The notes: generated by a model from the sequence alone, not told the origin. 64,000 nt of DNA from Natrinema versiforme JCM 10478 (GCF_000337195.1 NZ_AOID01000005.1:155604-219603), one strand, 5' to 3'. Counted from the stretch's first letter, positions 1 to 8,859 are shown. Numbers and translations are program-made.

Positions 1-992
1 CGACCTACCTCGCGATCTACGCGCCGTGGGCGGGCGTCTACACCGACCTCGAGGAGGGCAACGAGTTCGTCGGTGCCCTCGGTAGCGACGTTTCGGCCAC
101 CGATCCGGTCTCGATGAACGACACCGCCTCGAGTCGGGCGACGCAACTCGTCTACGAGGGCCTCACGGGCGTCGACTTCGACGGGACTGTCCGGCCGGTG
201 TTGGCCGAGGACTGGACACAGCTCGATCCGACGACCTACCGGGTTTCCCTTCGGGAGGGGGTTCGCTTCCACAACGGCGAGGAACTGACCGCCGCACACG
301 TCGCGGGCTCGTTCGAACGCTACGAGGGCGAGGCCAGGGAGTCGGACGTCACCGACTGGTACGACGGCAGCGAGATCGTCGACGACTACACGATCGACGT
401 CCGCTGCTGGCGGGAGTACGGCCCCTTCGAACAGCGACTGTTCGACCTCCCGATCGTCCCGATGGCGGCGATCGACGGCGACCTCGACCTCGCGTCGCGG
501 CCGGTCGGCACCGGTCCCTACCGGTTCGACGACTACCAGTCGGGCGACCACTGGCGGCTGACGCGGTTTGCGGACTACTGGTTCGACGGCGACGAGACGG
601 TCCCGGCCCCGGCACCGATCGAAACCGTGACCCTCGAGATCATCACGGAAGCGGCCGCTCGACAGGGCGCGCTCGAGGCCGGCGATATCGACTTCAGTGA
701 CGGCGTGCCGTCGGCGAGTCTCGCGGACCTCGAGCGCGACGCCGCGTACGGCGTCGATCGGCACGTCGGCGGCGGATTCGATCTGGTGATCTATCCGCTC
801 TATCGCGAGCCGTTTTCCAACGCGCAGGTCCGCCGGGGCTGTAACATGCTGATCCCCCGCGAAACGATCGTCGAAAACGTCTATCACGGCCTCGGGCAAC
901 CGGCCTACACGCCGATCTCGCCGCTGCTCGAGACCTACGCCGACGAGGAGTTTCGAGAGCGGATCGCCGACGAATACGTCCGTCCGGACTGA
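1..992 (+). CDS. ABC transporter substrate-binding protein, SBP_bac_5 (dipeptide/oligopeptide) family; 5' partial and C-terminally truncated
   Basis: The reading frame is open from base 3, so the true start lies upstream of the window; the first in-frame ATG (114) is internal. The family signature is present (TDPVSMNDTASSRATQLVYE, then VRFHNGEELTAAHV and RPVGTGPYRF), which identifies an extracellular periplasmic-type peptide/nickel binding protein feeding the permeases that follow. Family members normally continue about 180-200 residues beyond the PAYTPISPLL region with a second lobe. Here TGA comes about 30 residues later and the permease ATG is 8 bases on, with no lobe-like sequence left. 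Binding function is therefore doubtful unless another binding protein is encoded upstream. Family assignment is firm; truncation is directly visible. Confidence 0.85.
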   Translation, partial: TYLAIYAPWAGVYTDLEEGNEFVGALGSDVSATDPVSMNDTASSRATQLVYEGLTGVDFDGTVRPVLAEDWTQLDPTTYRVSLREGVRFHNGEELTAAHVAGSFERYEGEARESDVTDWYDGSEIVDDYTIDVRCWREYGPFEQRLFDLPIVPMAAIDGDLDLASRPVGTGPYRFDDYQSGDHWRLTRFADYWFDGDETVPAPAPIETVTLEIITEAAARQGALEAGDIDFSDGVPSASLADLERDAAYGVDRHVGGGFDLVIYPLYREPFSNAQVRRGCNMLIPRETIVENVYHGLGQPAYTPISPLLETYADEEFRERIADEYVRPD

Positions 993-999
993 CTCACAC

Positions 1000-1947
1000 A
1001 TGTCCCTCGGAAGATACGTCCTCACGCGACTGCTGGTCGCCGTTCCGGTCCTCCTGGGCGTGACCGTGCTGACGTTCTCGTTTCTGCACGCGCTGCCGGG
1101 CGATCCGGTCGACGCGATCATCGGCTACCAGAGCGTGAGCCCCGAGACCGAGGCCTCGATTCGAGCCGAATACCACCTCGATCGCCCGGTGTGGGAGCAG
1201 TACCTGCTGTGGCTGCGGGATGCGCTCACGCTCGAGTTCGGGCGGTCGCCGGTCACCGGGCGGAGCGTCGCGGCGACGATCGGGCGGCGGCTCCCCGCGA
1301 CGCTGGCGCTTGGCGGGGCCGCGTGGCTGCTCGCGCTCGCGATCGGGATCCCAGCGGGCATCGTCGCCGCGGTCAAGCGGGGCGAACCGGCCGACGAACT
1401 CAGCAGGGTCGCCGCACTCGCCGGGATCGCGACGCCGAACTTCTGGCTCGGCCTCGTGCTGCTGTTGGTCTTCAGCGTCCGGCTGGGCTGGTTCCGGGTG
1501 ATCCCGCCGGACGCGCCGCTCGCGAGCCTCGCGATGGCGAAGTTCATGCTCCTGCCGACGGTCACGCTCGGAACGGCCTCGGCCGCGCTCGTCACGCGCT
1601 TGCTCCGCTCGTCGATGCTGCGGGAACTCGAGGCGGGCTATGTCAGGACCGCACGCGCGAAGGGGCTCCGCGAGCGAACGGTAATTCTGAAACACGTCCT
1701 CCGGAACTCCTTGCTCCCGGTCGTGACCGTTGCCGGCCTCCAGCTGGCGTTTCTGGTCGATGGTGCCGTCGTCGTCGAACAGATCTTCTCGTGGCCGGGC
1801 ATGGGGCGACTGATGGTCCAGTCGATCCTGCAGCGAAACTATCCGGTCATTCAGGCTGCCGTACTGGTCATCGGCGTCTCGATCGTCCTCGTGAACCTGC
1901 TCGTCGACATCGTCTACGCCGTCCTCGATCCCCGCATTCGATACTAA
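1000..1947 (+). CDS. ABC transporter permease, DppB/OppB type
   Basis: 315-residue integral membrane protein forming half of the translocation pore of a dipeptide/oligopeptide importer. The N-terminus has the typical first membrane segment (residues about 8-30) followed by HALPGDPVDAII. The binding-protein-dependent transport domain carries the EAA loop at about 212-240 (ARAKGLRERTVILKHVLRNS), which docks on the ATPases. The C-terminus FSWPGMGRLMVQ...DPRIRY is characteristic of DppB. It starts 8 bases after the binding protein and ends 3 bases before the partner permease, so it is transcribed as part of one operon. The transported substrate cannot be read from the permease. Confidence 0.93.
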   Translation: MSLGRYVLTRLLVAVPVLLGVTVLTFSFLHALPGDPVDAIIGYQSVSPETEASIRAEYHLDRPVWEQYLLWLRDALTLEFGRSPVTGRSVAATIGRRLPATLALGGAAWLLALAIGIPAGIVAAVKRGEPADELSRVAALAGIATPNFWLGLVLLLVFSVRLGWFRVIPPDAPLASLAMAKFMLLPTVTLGTASAALVTRLLRSSMLRELEAGYVRTARAKGLRERTVILKHVLRNSLLPVVTVAGLQLAFLVDGAVVVEQIFSWPGMGRLMVQSILQRNYPVIQAAVLVIGVSIVLVNLLVDIVYAVLDPRIRY

Positions 1948-1950
1948 CCC

Positions 1951-3072
1951 ATGAGTGACCGACGACCCACCACCGAACGCGGCCGGATTCGCATCGTCGG
2001 CTTCGACGACGCGGACTCGTCGCAGCGCGACAGTGACGGCTCTCCTGAGCGGACCGATGCCGGACCCCAATCACCGACGGGAGCGACTGGGGCAACGGGA
2101 GCGGCGGAGCCGGTGGAAACCGAACTCGAGGGGACGGAGCGCCACCGCCTCGCGGACGCGTGGCACCGCTTCCGCCGGAATCGCGCGGCGATGGTCGGAC
2201 TGGCGGTCATCGTCGTCATGGCGGTGCTCGCGGTCTTCGCCCGGCCGATCGAGGTCTCGACAGCGGAGTACACGATCGCGATCCAGCCCGTTTCGCTGGT
2301 TCCGCACGATCCCCACCAGCCGGCCGTCGGGCCAGCGAACGCGCCGCCCTCGTTGGAGCATCCATTCGGGACCGACTGGGCCGGGAGAGACCAGTTCGCC
2401 CGGGTCCTCGTCGGCGGGCGCTACACGCTGGGAATCGGCCTCGTCGCCGTCCTACTGGCGCTGTGTGTCGGAATTCCTCTCGGCGCGATCGCGGGGTATT
2501 TCGGCGGCTGGGTCGACGAGGTCGTTATGCGGATCGTCGACGTGCTCTATGCCTTCCCGTTTCTGGTCCTCGCGATCGCGATCGTTCCGATCCTCGAGCC
2601 GATTCCGGTCCTCGGCGAGGGGTTCTGGACGGTGGTGGTTGCACTCGTCGTTACCGGCTGGATCGGCTACGCCAGACTGTTACGCGGCGAAATCCTCTCG
2701 GTCCGCGAACGCGAGTACGTGACGGCCGCCAGCGCGCTCGGCGTCCCCGACCGGACAATCATCCGGCGACACGTCGTCCCGAACGCCGTCGCGCCGGTCG
2801 TCGTGCAGGCGACGTTGAACGTCGGCACGGTCGTCCTCGCCGCGGCGGCGCTCGGCTTTCTCGGACTCGGACTCGAGCCCGGGAGCGCCGAGTGGGGCGC
2901 GATGCTCTCGCGGGGCCGTGACTCGCTCGCACAGGGCCACTGGCACATCACCGCCTTCCCCGGGCTCGCGATCTTCCTGTTCGTGCTGGCGATCAATCTC
3001 GTGGGCGACGGGATCAACGACGCGCTCGATCCCCATCGAGACGTGAGCGACGACCGGAGGCGGATGCGCTGA
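1951..3072 (+). CDS. ABC transporter permease, DppC/OppC type
   Basis: 373-residue second permease. It has an unusually long hydrophilic, acidic N-terminus (about 65 residues) before the first membrane segment, then an extracytoplasmic segment containing HPFGTDWAGRDQFARVL, the OppC hallmark. Several membrane helices follow, with the EAA-type loop EYVTAASALGVPDRTIIRRH, and a C-terminal GDGINDALDP typical of DppC. The stop TGA overlaps the ATG of the next gene (TGATG), consistent with translational coupling to the ATPase subunits. Confidence 0.93.
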   Translation: MSDRRPTTERGRIRIVGFDDADSSQRDSDGSPERTDAGPQSPTGATGATGAAEPVETELEGTERHRLADAWHRFRRNRAAMVGLAVIVVMAVLAVFARPIEVSTAEYTIAIQPVSLVPHDPHQPAVGPANAPPSLEHPFGTDWAGRDQFARVLVGGRYTLGIGLVAVLLALCVGIPLGAIAGYFGGWVDEVVMRIVDVLYAFPFLVLAIAIVPILEPIPVLGEGFWTVVVALVVTGWIGYARLLRGEILSVREREYVTAASALGVPDRTIIRRHVVPNAVAPVVVQATLNVGTVVLAAAALGFLGLGLEPGSAEWGAMLSRGRDSLAQGHWHITAFPGLAIFLFVLAINLVGDGINDALDPHRDVSDDRRRMR

Positions 3073-4154
3073 TGGCGCTGCTTGAGGTCGAGGATCTCAC
3101 CGTTCAGTTCTACACGGACGACGGCGTGGTCCGGGCGGTCGACGGCATCAACTACGAGATCCGCCGGGGCGAGGCGCTCGGGCTGGTCGGCGAGAGCGGG
3201 GCCGGCAAGAGCGTCGCCAGCCTCGCGCTGTTGGACCTGATTCGAGCGCCCGGCGAGATCGTCGGCGGCGAGATCCGCCTCGACGGGCGAAACCTCCTCG
3301 AGTGTTCGACCGACGAACTCAGGGGGATTCGGGGCGACGAGATTGCGATGGTGTTTCAGGACGCCGACGCGGCGCTCAACCCGGTCTACACCGTCGGCGA
3401 ACAGATCGCCGAAGCGATCCGCGTCCACGAGGACGTGTCCGACCGTGCGGCTCGCGACCGAGCAATCGACCTCCTCGAGCGGGTCGGCATTCCGGAGCCG
3501 GCCGCGCGGTACACGGACTACCCGCACGAGTTCTCCGGCGGGATGCAACAGCGGGCCGTCATCGCGATGGCGTTGTCCTGCGATCCCGACCTGCTCGTCT
3601 GTGACGAACCGACGACCGGGCTCGATGTCACCGTGCAGGCGGGCATCCTCGAGTTGCTCGAGGACCTCGCGCGGGAATCGGACACGGCGATCCAACTCGT
3701 CACCCACGACCTCGGGATCGTCGCGGAGCTGTGCGATCGGGTGTTGGTGCAGTACGCCGGGGAGATCGTCGAACGCGCGCCCGTTGAAGACCTCTACTAC
3801 GACCCGAAACACCCCTACACCGTCGGATTACTGGCCTCGATCCCCCGGCTCGGCGACGACCGCGAGCGGCTTCCGACAGTCCCTGGCACGGTCCCGTCGC
3901 TCGTCGATCCGCCCACCGGCTGCCGGTTCCACCCGCGCTGTCCCTACGCTGAGGACGCGTGTGCCAGACGCAGTCCGCCGCTTGTCGAGGCGGACACGGA
4001 GACGCCGGCGGCCGAGACAGCGCCCGACGCGCACCTCGCGGCCTGTCTCGAGTACACCGGCGACCTCGAGGACGGACTCGACTACGAGGTGCAGGTCCGA
4101 GACGAGCCGCCGGCCGACCGATCCGACCGAGACCGCGGCGGTGAGACGCGATGA
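3072..4154 (+). CDS. ABC transporter ATP-binding protein, DppD/OppD type
   Basis: 360-residue cytoplasmic ATPase that energises the peptide-type importer. Walker A GESGAGKS lies at residues 40-47, the Q-loop [11 protein letters not shown] at about 94, the signature FSGGM at 154-158, Walker [13 protein letters not shown] at about 174-185 and the H-loop THDLG near 211. The C-terminal oligopeptide-transporter domain is present with its Cys pattern ([10 protein letters not shown] ... DACARR ... AACLEY), typical of DppD/DppF and often discussed as a metal or Fe-S site. The gene overlaps its partner by 4 bases. Role is certain at family level; substrate is unknown. Confidence 0.94.
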   Translation: MALLEVEDLTVQFYTDDGVVRAVDGINYEIRRGEALGLVGESGAGKSVASLALLDLIRAPGEIVGGEIRLDGRNLLECSTDELRGIRGDEIAMVFQDADAALNPVYTVGEQIAEAIRVHEDVSDRAARDRAIDLLERVGIPEPAARYTDYPHEFSGGMQQRAVIAMALSCDPDLLVCDEPTTGLDVTVQAGILELLEDLARESDTAIQLVTHDLGIVAELCDRVLVQYAGEIVERAPVEDLYYDPKHPYTVGLLASIPRLGDDRERLPTVPGTVPSLVDPPTGCRFHPRCPYAEDACARRSPPLVEADTETPAAETAPDAHLAACLEYTGDLEDGLDYEVQVRDEPPADRSDRDRGGETR

Positions 4155-5491
4155 CCGCGAGCGACGACGAGCCGCTCCTCCGGGCGACCGACCTCGAGAA
4201 ACACTACACGACCGCCGACGGCTTTCTCGATCGGTTGCTCGGCCGCGGGCAGACGGTCCGGGCGGTCGACGGCGTCGACCTCGAGATCCGCGAGGGCGAG
4301 ACGCTCGGGTTGGTCGGCGAGAGCGGCTGCGGGAAGACGACGCTCGGCCGGACGCTGCTTGGACTGCTCGACCCGACCGGCGGCACGGTCACGTACCGCG
4401 ATACCGAACTGACGAACTGCGCTCGAGCGGAACTGCGGGAGTTGCGGACCGAGATCCAGTACGTCTTCCAGAACCCGATGGCCAGCCTGAACCCGCAACT
4501 AACCGTCGGCGAAATCGTCGGCGAAGCCCTCTCGGTCCACGATATCGTTCCGCCGGAGCGCCGCGACGAGCGCGTTCGGGACCTGCTCGAGACGGTTGGA
4601 CTCCGGGCCGGGCACGCGAGCCGGTACCCCCACGAGTTCTCGGGCGGCCAGCGCCAGCGGATCGGCATCGCCCGCGCGCTCGCGGTCGAACCGTCACTGA
4701 TCGTCTGTGACGAGCCCGTGTCCGCGCTTGACGTCTCCGTCCAGGCGGGCATCCTCAATCTGCTGTCGGACCTGCAGGAGCAGCTCGGGCTCTCCTATCT
4801 CTTCATCGCCCACGACCTCTCGGTAGTCGAACACGTCTCCGATCGGGTCGCAGTGATGTATCTCGGCAAACTCGTCGAAACCGGGACGACTGCCGAGGTC
4901 TTCGACTCGCCCTCCCACCCCTACACCGAGGCGCTGCTGTCGGCCATCCCCGAACCCGACCCGTGCTGGGCGGGCGACCGGATCGTCCTCGAGGGAACCG
5001 TCCCGTCACCGACCGACCCGCCCTCGGGCTGTCGGTTCCACACTCGCTGTCCGCGAGTCATCCCGCCCGCGGAATACGATCTCGAGGAAGACGCGTTCCG
5101 CGCGATCATGACGCTTCGAACCCGACTCGCCGACGCGGACCCGGATGCGGGGCTCGAGGCGCTGTGCTCTCGGCCCGACCGGAGCGAGGATCTCACGGCG
5201 ACACTCAGGGAGGCCTACGACATCCCCCGACGACTGCAGGATCCCGACGCGGAGGCCGCGCTTTCGGACGCGCTCGAGAGCGCCGCGGCCGGCGACCTCG
5301 ACGCCGCACGCGAGCGCCTCGCCTCGGCGTTCGAAACGCCCTGTGAGACGAGCGAGCCGGCGCTATCGGCGGGTCCGGACCACCACCCGATCGCTTGCCA
5401 CCGGTTCGACGACCGGTACGAGTTGGACGACGCCGAAACCGACGCCTCGATCGAGCACGACGACCGATTCGCGCGAGGGAGCCAGCCATGA
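4151..5491 (+). CDS. ABC transporter ATP-binding protein, DppF/OppF type with enlarged C-terminal domain
   Basis: 446-residue partner ATPase. Walker A GESGCGKT is at 56-63, Q-loop [16 protein letters not shown] near 105-120, signature FSGGQRQR at 163-170, Walker B LIVCDEP at 183-189 and H-loop IAHDLS at 219-224. The C-terminal oligopeptide domain begins normally (GCRFHTRCP at 293-301), but its closing part (CETSEPAL ... HHPIACHRF, about 398-419) is separated by about 90 mostly helical, acidic residues. A usual DppF has these two pieces almost adjacent and is about 320-350 residues long. The gene overlaps the following gene by 4 bases (ATGA). Confidence 0.93.
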   Translation: MTASDDEPLLRATDLEKHYTTADGFLDRLLGRGQTVRAVDGVDLEIREGETLGLVGESGCGKTTLGRTLLGLLDPTGGTVTYRDTELTNCARAELRELRTEIQYVFQNPMASLNPQLTVGEIVGEALSVHDIVPPERRDERVRDLLETVGLRAGHASRYPHEFSGGQRQRIGIARALAVEPSLIVCDEPVSALDVSVQAGILNLLSDLQEQLGLSYLFIAHDLSVVEHVSDRVAVMYLGKLVETGTTAEVFDSPSHPYTEALLSAIPEPDPCWAGDRIVLEGTVPSPTDPPSGCRFHTRCPRVIPPAEYDLEEDAFRAIMTLRTRLADADPDAGLEALCSRPDRSEDLTATLREAYDIPRRLQDPDAEAALSDALESAAAGDLDAARERLASAFETPCETSEPALSAGPDHHPIACHRFDDRYELDDAETDASIEHDDRFARGSQP

Positions 5492-6018
5492 GACGGATCT
5501 ACGAGTCACGCGCGCTCGAGCGCGCAGACGATGATCCGTTCACTCCGGAGGGTGACAATGGCGAGGAGCCGGGACCGCGAACGATCGACTGGGCCGCGTT
5601 CAGCCACGCATTCACTCCGTTGGCGATTCGTCACCGCGGGATCAGCGTCGATGTCTCCACGGATAAACGGCGGTACGAGCGCGGTGAGTCGGTCGAAATC
5701 ACCGTCGAATTTCGCAATCGGTTCCCGTTCCCGATCCGTATCCGAACCGAGTCGCCGAACCGCTGGTACTGGACCGTCGACGGCCTGCGGAACGCCTCGC
5801 GGGTTCCGCAAGCGGTTCCCGACCGCCCGGCGGCGTTTTCCTTCGCTCGCGGCGAGCGCAAGCGGTTTCGCCGGGAATGGCCACAGCGAATTCAGGTCAC
5901 CGACGAGGAGTGGGAATCCGTCGATCCCGGCACCTACACGATCGGCGCGGGGATCTCCCGTTCGGACGCCGACGACCGGGGACTCGTCGATCGGGTCGAG
6001 ATCGAAATCGTGAGGTAA
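5488..6018 (+). CDS. hypothetical protein, predicted beta-sandwich (BsuPI-like)
   Basis: 176 residues from the ATG that overlaps the dppF-type stop as ATGA; an earlier in-frame ATG would lie inside dppF and was not used. There is no signal peptide or membrane segment. The middle (about residues 50-170) alternates short beta-like stretches: [36 protein letters not shown], a WYWTVDG segment and a closing [11 protein letters not shown]. That order (rigid beta strand, W-containing strand, Gly/Glu turn, PGTY strand) resembles the intracellular proteinase inhibitor BsuPI fold; this is inference from pattern only. As the last gene of the transporter operon it may be co-expressed with it. Function unknown. 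Confidence 0.7.
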   Translation: MRRIYESRALERADDDPFTPEGDNGEEPGPRTIDWAAFSHAFTPLAIRHRGISVDVSTDKRRYERGESVEITVEFRNRFPFPIRIRTESPNRWYWTVDGLRNASRVPQAVPDRPAAFSFARGERKRFRREWPQRIQVTDEEWESVDPGTYTIGAGISRSDADDRGLVDRVEIEIVR

Positions 6019-6143
6019 AGGGTTGTGTTCGTCCGGTCGCTCATCTCACGGGCCGTTCTGGCTCCATCCCGTCTCGAGACTAGACGGAGAATATACGGTA
6101 CTCATCGCTCCGTTCTCCACTGTTACTGGCGTCGAGAAGTCTG

Positions 6144-6202
6144 GGAGAGTTGAACCACGCTGTCACCCTCACGTCGGTCGGGTGCCATCCGGTTCAAACT
6201 CC
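6144..6202. repeat. imperfect inverted repeat with tRNA T-arm-like arms
   Basis: The arms GGAGAGTTGAACC (6144-6156) and GGTTCAAACTCC (6191-6202) pair imperfectly, and a nested pair CACCC/GGGTG sits at 6164-6184. The GTTCAAA motif resembles a tRNA T-loop, but no acceptor or anticodon stem can be drawn, so it is not a tRNA. It precedes a second, similar element. Confidence 0.6.
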
Positions 6203-6247
6203 AATCATGCTATGGATGGCGCTCACGGATTTGATTGCGCCAAAACA

Positions 6248-6268
6248 TAGCGGGAGGTAGATTTGAAC
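6248..6268. repeat. 21-bp direct copy of the initiator tRNA 3' end (att-like)
   Basis: Bases 6248-6268 are identical to 6378-6398, the 3' terminal 21 nt of the tRNA-Met gene including the T-arm side. The copies are 130 bp apart and in the same orientation. Duplication of a tRNA 3' end is the usual footprint of tyrosine-recombinase integration. No integrase gene remains between the copies. Confidence 0.75.
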
Positions 6269-6306
6269 CACGGTCGCAGCGAAACTGCTCCCTGATTCAA
6301 ATCTAC
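6257..6306. repeat. inverted repeat built on the duplicated tRNA 3' end
   Basis: GTAGATTTGAACCA (6257-6270) pairs with TGATTCAAATCTAC (6293-6306), 13 of 14 positions, around a GCAG/CTGC inner stem. The left arm is part of the 21-bp tRNA copy, so an inverted copy of the T-arm has been appended to it. Confidence 0.7.
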
Positions 6307-6314
6307 TCGTCGTA

Positions 6315-6376
6315 TTTTCAGGGATTCAGGACTCACTCCTCGCCGTGCTCGTCGTTCGTCGTTGAATCCCTGAAAA
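6315..6376. repeat. 14-bp perfect inverted repeat immediately 3' of the tRNA gene
   Basis: TTTTCAGGGATTCA (6315-6328) is the exact reverse complement of TGAATCCCTGAAAA (6363-6376), separated by 34 bases. It abuts the tRNA 3' end at 6378. It could act in 3' processing or termination of the tRNA transcript, or be an arm-binding site left by a recombinase; sequence alone does not decide. Confidence 0.7.
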
Positions 6377-6377
6377 G

Positions 6378-6452
6378 TAGCGGGAGGTAGATTTGAACTA
6401 CCGGTCTGCGGGTTATGAGCCCGCCGGAATCTCCTGGCTATCCCATCCCGCT
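6378..6452 (-). tRNA. initiator tRNA-Met (CAT)
   Basis: Read on the minus strand, the acceptor stem AGCGGGA (6446-6452) pairs with TCCCGCT (6379-6385), with discriminator A at 6378. The anticodon loop is CTCATAA (anticodon CAT). Three consecutive G-C pairs (GGG/CCC) close the anticodon stem and the first pair is A-U, both diagnostic of archaeal initiator rather than elongator tRNA-Met. The T-loop GTTCAAATC is intact. CCA is not encoded. A TTAACTA element about 25 bases upstream is a plausible TATA box. The gene is complete despite the recombination-like scar beyond its 3' end. Confidence 0.95.
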
Positions 6453-6518
6453 ATCACATCATACCCGAGTGTGCTAGTTAAGGGTTGTGATTCGGTCGCC
6501 GTATGCGGGTTTCTACCG

Positions 6519-6965
6519 CTACTCCTGATGGACTTGCCACGTGTAGAGACTCTCACAGGTGTAGTTGACGAAGAAGCCGACGCCGATCCCGATCACGTTC
6601 GCTGCCATGAACCAGACATCGAATCGCTCGGTCAGCAGCGTCAGTACCGCGAGGGTGACCAGTAGCCCGCCGAACCGAACCGCGTTCGAGCGGCCAAATC
6701 GCCGCGCGAGTGGTCCGATCCCACTCTCGCCGTGGCTCGAGAACGTCCACTGCTCGTTGACCGCGAAGATGACTGCGATGCCGAGTTCCCACGCGATGAG
6801 CTTCGCGCCCCAGAGACCGAGCCCCGTGCCTCGGATCAGCAGGAAGAGGACGGCGTTGTCGACGGTCGCCCCGAGCGTCCCGACGCCGACGAACTGGCTA
6901 AACCGTGCCGTCGAGCGGAGCGCACGAATCCGCGTTCGAACGGCCTCTGACAGGGAGTTGCTCAT
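6519..6965 (-). CDS. GtrA family membrane protein
   Basis: 148 residues with four predicted membrane helices, the GtrA/DPMS topology. The first helix contains FSQFVGVGTLGATVDNAVLF, the family's N-terminal signature, and the end carries GVGFFVNYTCESLYTW, matching the conserved FxxNxxWTF-like close. Family members are thought to flip or position polyprenyl-phosphate-linked sugars for cell-surface glycan synthesis. No glycosyltransferase is adjacent here, so its pathway is not shown by context. It stands alone between the tRNA and the next minus-strand gene. Confidence 0.88.
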   Translation of the reverse strand: MSNSLSEAVRTRIRALRSTARFSQFVGVGTLGATVDNAVLFLLIRGTGLGLWGAKLIAWELGIAVIFAVNEQWTFSSHGESGIGPLARRFGRSNAVRFGGLLVTLAVLTLLTERFDVWFMAANVIGIGVGFFVNYTCESLYTWQVHQE

Positions 6966-7177
6966 CGTCGTATTCGATCTCGAGCGTATCGACCACTGTC
7001 CTCGGCTTCGGTTTCGCTCTTACGGTCGCTGTATTTAAATGTAATATATCCGTCCTGTTCACAACGGGTGGTTCGACGGGGGACGGTCGCCCTATGGGGC
7101 TCAGAAGGTGCACTTCGCTCGAGGGTGGGTCGGAGAATCGGTGCGTGGGAGCCGCGTATTCGCTCGAAAATCAGCCG

Positions 7178-7444
7178 TTAGATCGCCAGATCGCTCTTCG
7201 CTCGCACGACGTCGACGTCCTCGGCGTCGGCACGGTCGACGTCGAGGAAATGCGGCGTGAAGTTTCGTTTCTCGTAATCCTCGTACTCGTCCTCGGCACC
7301 GACGGTACACCAGAGTTGCACCCGCTCGGGACCGTGATACTCGCCGTTTCTGTTGATCCCGAAACAGACCACCTCCTCCCCTTCGTACCGGATGATCGCC
7401 CCGTTTCGAATCCCGGGATCGCCGTGGATGATGAGCTGCTTCAT
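7178..7444 (-). CDS. small conserved haloarchaeal protein (HAH_0734-like)
   Basis: 88 residues, soluble, acidic, no signal peptide. It begins MKQLIIHGDPGIRNGAIIRY and ends with a charged DVDRADAEDVDVVRAK tail. The compact beta-rich start and the repeated pattern VCFGINRNGEYHGPERVQLW look like a well-conserved small domain; I recall a haloarchaeal family named HAH_0734 with this profile, but cannot confirm it here. It lies just upstream of, and divergent from, the ribosomal protein cluster. Function unknown. Confidence 0.75.
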   Translation of the reverse strand: MKQLIIHGDPGIRNGAIIRYEGEEVVCFGINRNGEYHGPERVQLWCTVGAEDEYEDYEKRNFTPHFLDVDRADAEDVDVVRAKSDLAI

Positions 7445-7558
7445 GGCCTACGCTTCACAGGAGAGCGGATTAAACGCTTCGGAGCGAGCGACAGCGACGA
7501 CCGCTGGAGAGCTACCCAACACGACAGCCGGCGTGAACGACGACGACGAACCAAACGG

Positions 7559-7565
7559 GTTTTAA
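7559..7565 (+). promoter_or_regulatory. TATA-box-like element upstream of rpl44e cluster
   Basis: TTTTAAA about 40 bases before the L44e ATG at 7602 would place transcription start near 7588-7592, giving a short leader for the translation-gene operon. Inference from spacing only. Confidence 0.45.
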
Positions 7566-7601
7566 ACAGCGCTATCTTAGCCCACGGCAAGTGAGATAAC
7601 T

Positions 7602-7883
7602 ATGCAGATGCCACGCCGATTCAATACGTACTGCCCGCACTGCAACGAACACCACGAACACGAAGTCGAAAAGTCCCGAACGGGCCGCTCGAGTGGTCTC
7701 AAATGGGACGCTCGCCGCACCCGGCGGAGCACCTCGAGCATCGGTAACTCCGGTCGCTTCTCGAAGGTGCCGGTCGGCGAGAAGCCGACGAAGAAGACCG
7801 ACCTCAAATACCGCTGCAGCGAGTGTGGCAAGGCCCATCTCCGCGAGGGATGGCGTACCGGCCGCCTCGAGTTCCAGGAGTGA
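7602..7883 (+). CDS. rpl44e: 50S ribosomal protein L44e
   Basis: 93 residues, starting [20 protein letters not shown] as in other haloarchaeal L44e proteins. Two CxxC pairs (C11/C14 and C72/C75, the latter in [14 protein letters not shown]) form the zinc ribbon that sits on 23S rRNA near the E site. The end GRLEFQE is also typical. First gene of the archaeal translation cluster; S27e begins 5 bases after its stop. Length and motifs are standard. Confidence 0.98.
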   Translation: MQMPRRFNTYCPHCNEHHEHEVEKSRTGRSSGLKWDARRTRRSTSSIGNSGRFSKVPVGEKPTKKTDLKYRCSECGKAHLREGWRTGRLEFQE

Positions 7884-7888
7884 TTCCA

Positions 7889-8062
7889 ATGGCAGGAAAT
7901 TTCTACAACGTTCGATGCAGTGACTGCGAGAACGAACAGACCGTCTTCGGCAAGGCCTCCTCGGAGGTCGCCTGCGCCGTCTGCGGGACGACGCTCGTGC
8001 GACCGACCGGCGGGAAAGCCGAGATCGAACACGAGATCCTCGAGACAGTCGAGTCACGATGA
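7889..8062 (+). CDS. rps27e: 30S ribosomal protein S27e
   Basis: 57 residues from ATG 7889 ([20 protein letters not shown]); a longer in-frame opening would run back into rpl44e. The four zinc ligands are C10, C13, C29 and C32 in CSDC and CAVC. S27e is a small zinc-ribbon protein of the archaeal small subunit. Its TGA overlaps the aIF2-alpha ATG by 4 bases (ATGA), so the pair is probably translationally coupled. Confidence 0.97.
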   Translation: MAGNFYNVRCSDCENEQTVFGKASSEVACAVCGTTLVRPTGGKAEIEHEILETVESR

Positions 8063-8859
8063 AGTACAGCGGCTGGCCCGACCCCGGCGAACTCGTCGTC
8101 GGCAAGATCGACGAAATCGAAGACTTCGGCGTCTTCGTCGATCTCGAGGAGTACGAGGACAAGCGCGGCCTCATCCACATCTCGGAAGTCGCGAGCGGCT
8201 GGATCAAGAACGTTCGCGATCACGTCCGCGAGGGCCAGATCGCCGTCTGTAAGGTCTTAGACGTCGACGAGGAGTCCCAGCAGATCGACCTCTCGCTGAA
8301 AGACGTCAACGACCACCAGCGCTCCGACAAGATTCAGGAGTGGAAAAACGAGCAGAAGGCCGACAACTGGATGGAACTCGCCTTCGGCGAGGAGATCGTC
8401 GACGAGGACTACACGGCGATCGCCAACGAACTCATCGCCATCCACGGCGGCCTCTACGAGGGCTTCAAGCAGGCCGCGATCCACGGCGAGGAAGCGCTCG
8501 AGGACACCGACCTCGAAGAGGACGAGATCGATGCCATCGTCGAGACGGCCCGCGAGAACGTCTCGGTGCCCTATGTCAACGTCACCGGCTACGTCGACCT
8601 CGAGAACCCGACCGACACCGGCGTCGACGGCATCCGCGAGGCGCTGGAAGCCGCCGAGGGCAACGGTGAGGTACCCGAGGAAGTCGACCTCGAAGTGAGC
8701 TACGTCGGCGCACCCGAGTACCGCATCACGGTCCAGGCACCCAACTACAAGACCGCCGAATCCCAGCTCGAGGAGAGCGCACAGCGAGCGGTCGCTGCGA
8801 TCACGGACCAGGGTGGCTCTGGACAGTACCACCGTGAGCGCCGGACCGACGACGAATAA
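8059..8859 (+). CDS. eif2a: translation initiation factor aIF2, alpha subunit
   Basis: 266 residues. The N-terminal S1/OB domain (about 8-85: [40 protein letters not shown]) is followed by the helical middle domain and the alpha-beta C-terminal domain ([32 protein letters not shown]) that contacts the gamma subunit. With beta and gamma it delivers initiator Met-tRNA to the 30S subunit. Position between rps27e and nop10 is the conserved archaeal order. Confidence 0.97.
   Translation: MKYSGWPDPGELVVGKIDEIEDFGVFVDLEEYEDKRGLIHISEVASGWIKNVRDHVREGQIAVCKVLDVDEESQQIDLSLKDVNDHQRSDKIQEWKNEQKADNWMELAFGEEIVDEDYTAIANELIAIHGGLYEGFKQAAIHGEEALEDTDLEEDEIDAIVETARENVSVPYVNVTGYVDLENPTDTGVDGIREALEAAEGNGEVPEEVDLEVSYVGAPEYRITVQAPNYKTAESQLEESAQRAVAAITDQGGSGQYHRERRTDDE

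Noticed and set aside
6144-6310. Additional tRNA genes beside the initiator tRNA
   Set aside because: Both elements have T-arm-like arms only; no acceptor stem or anticodon arm can be formed.
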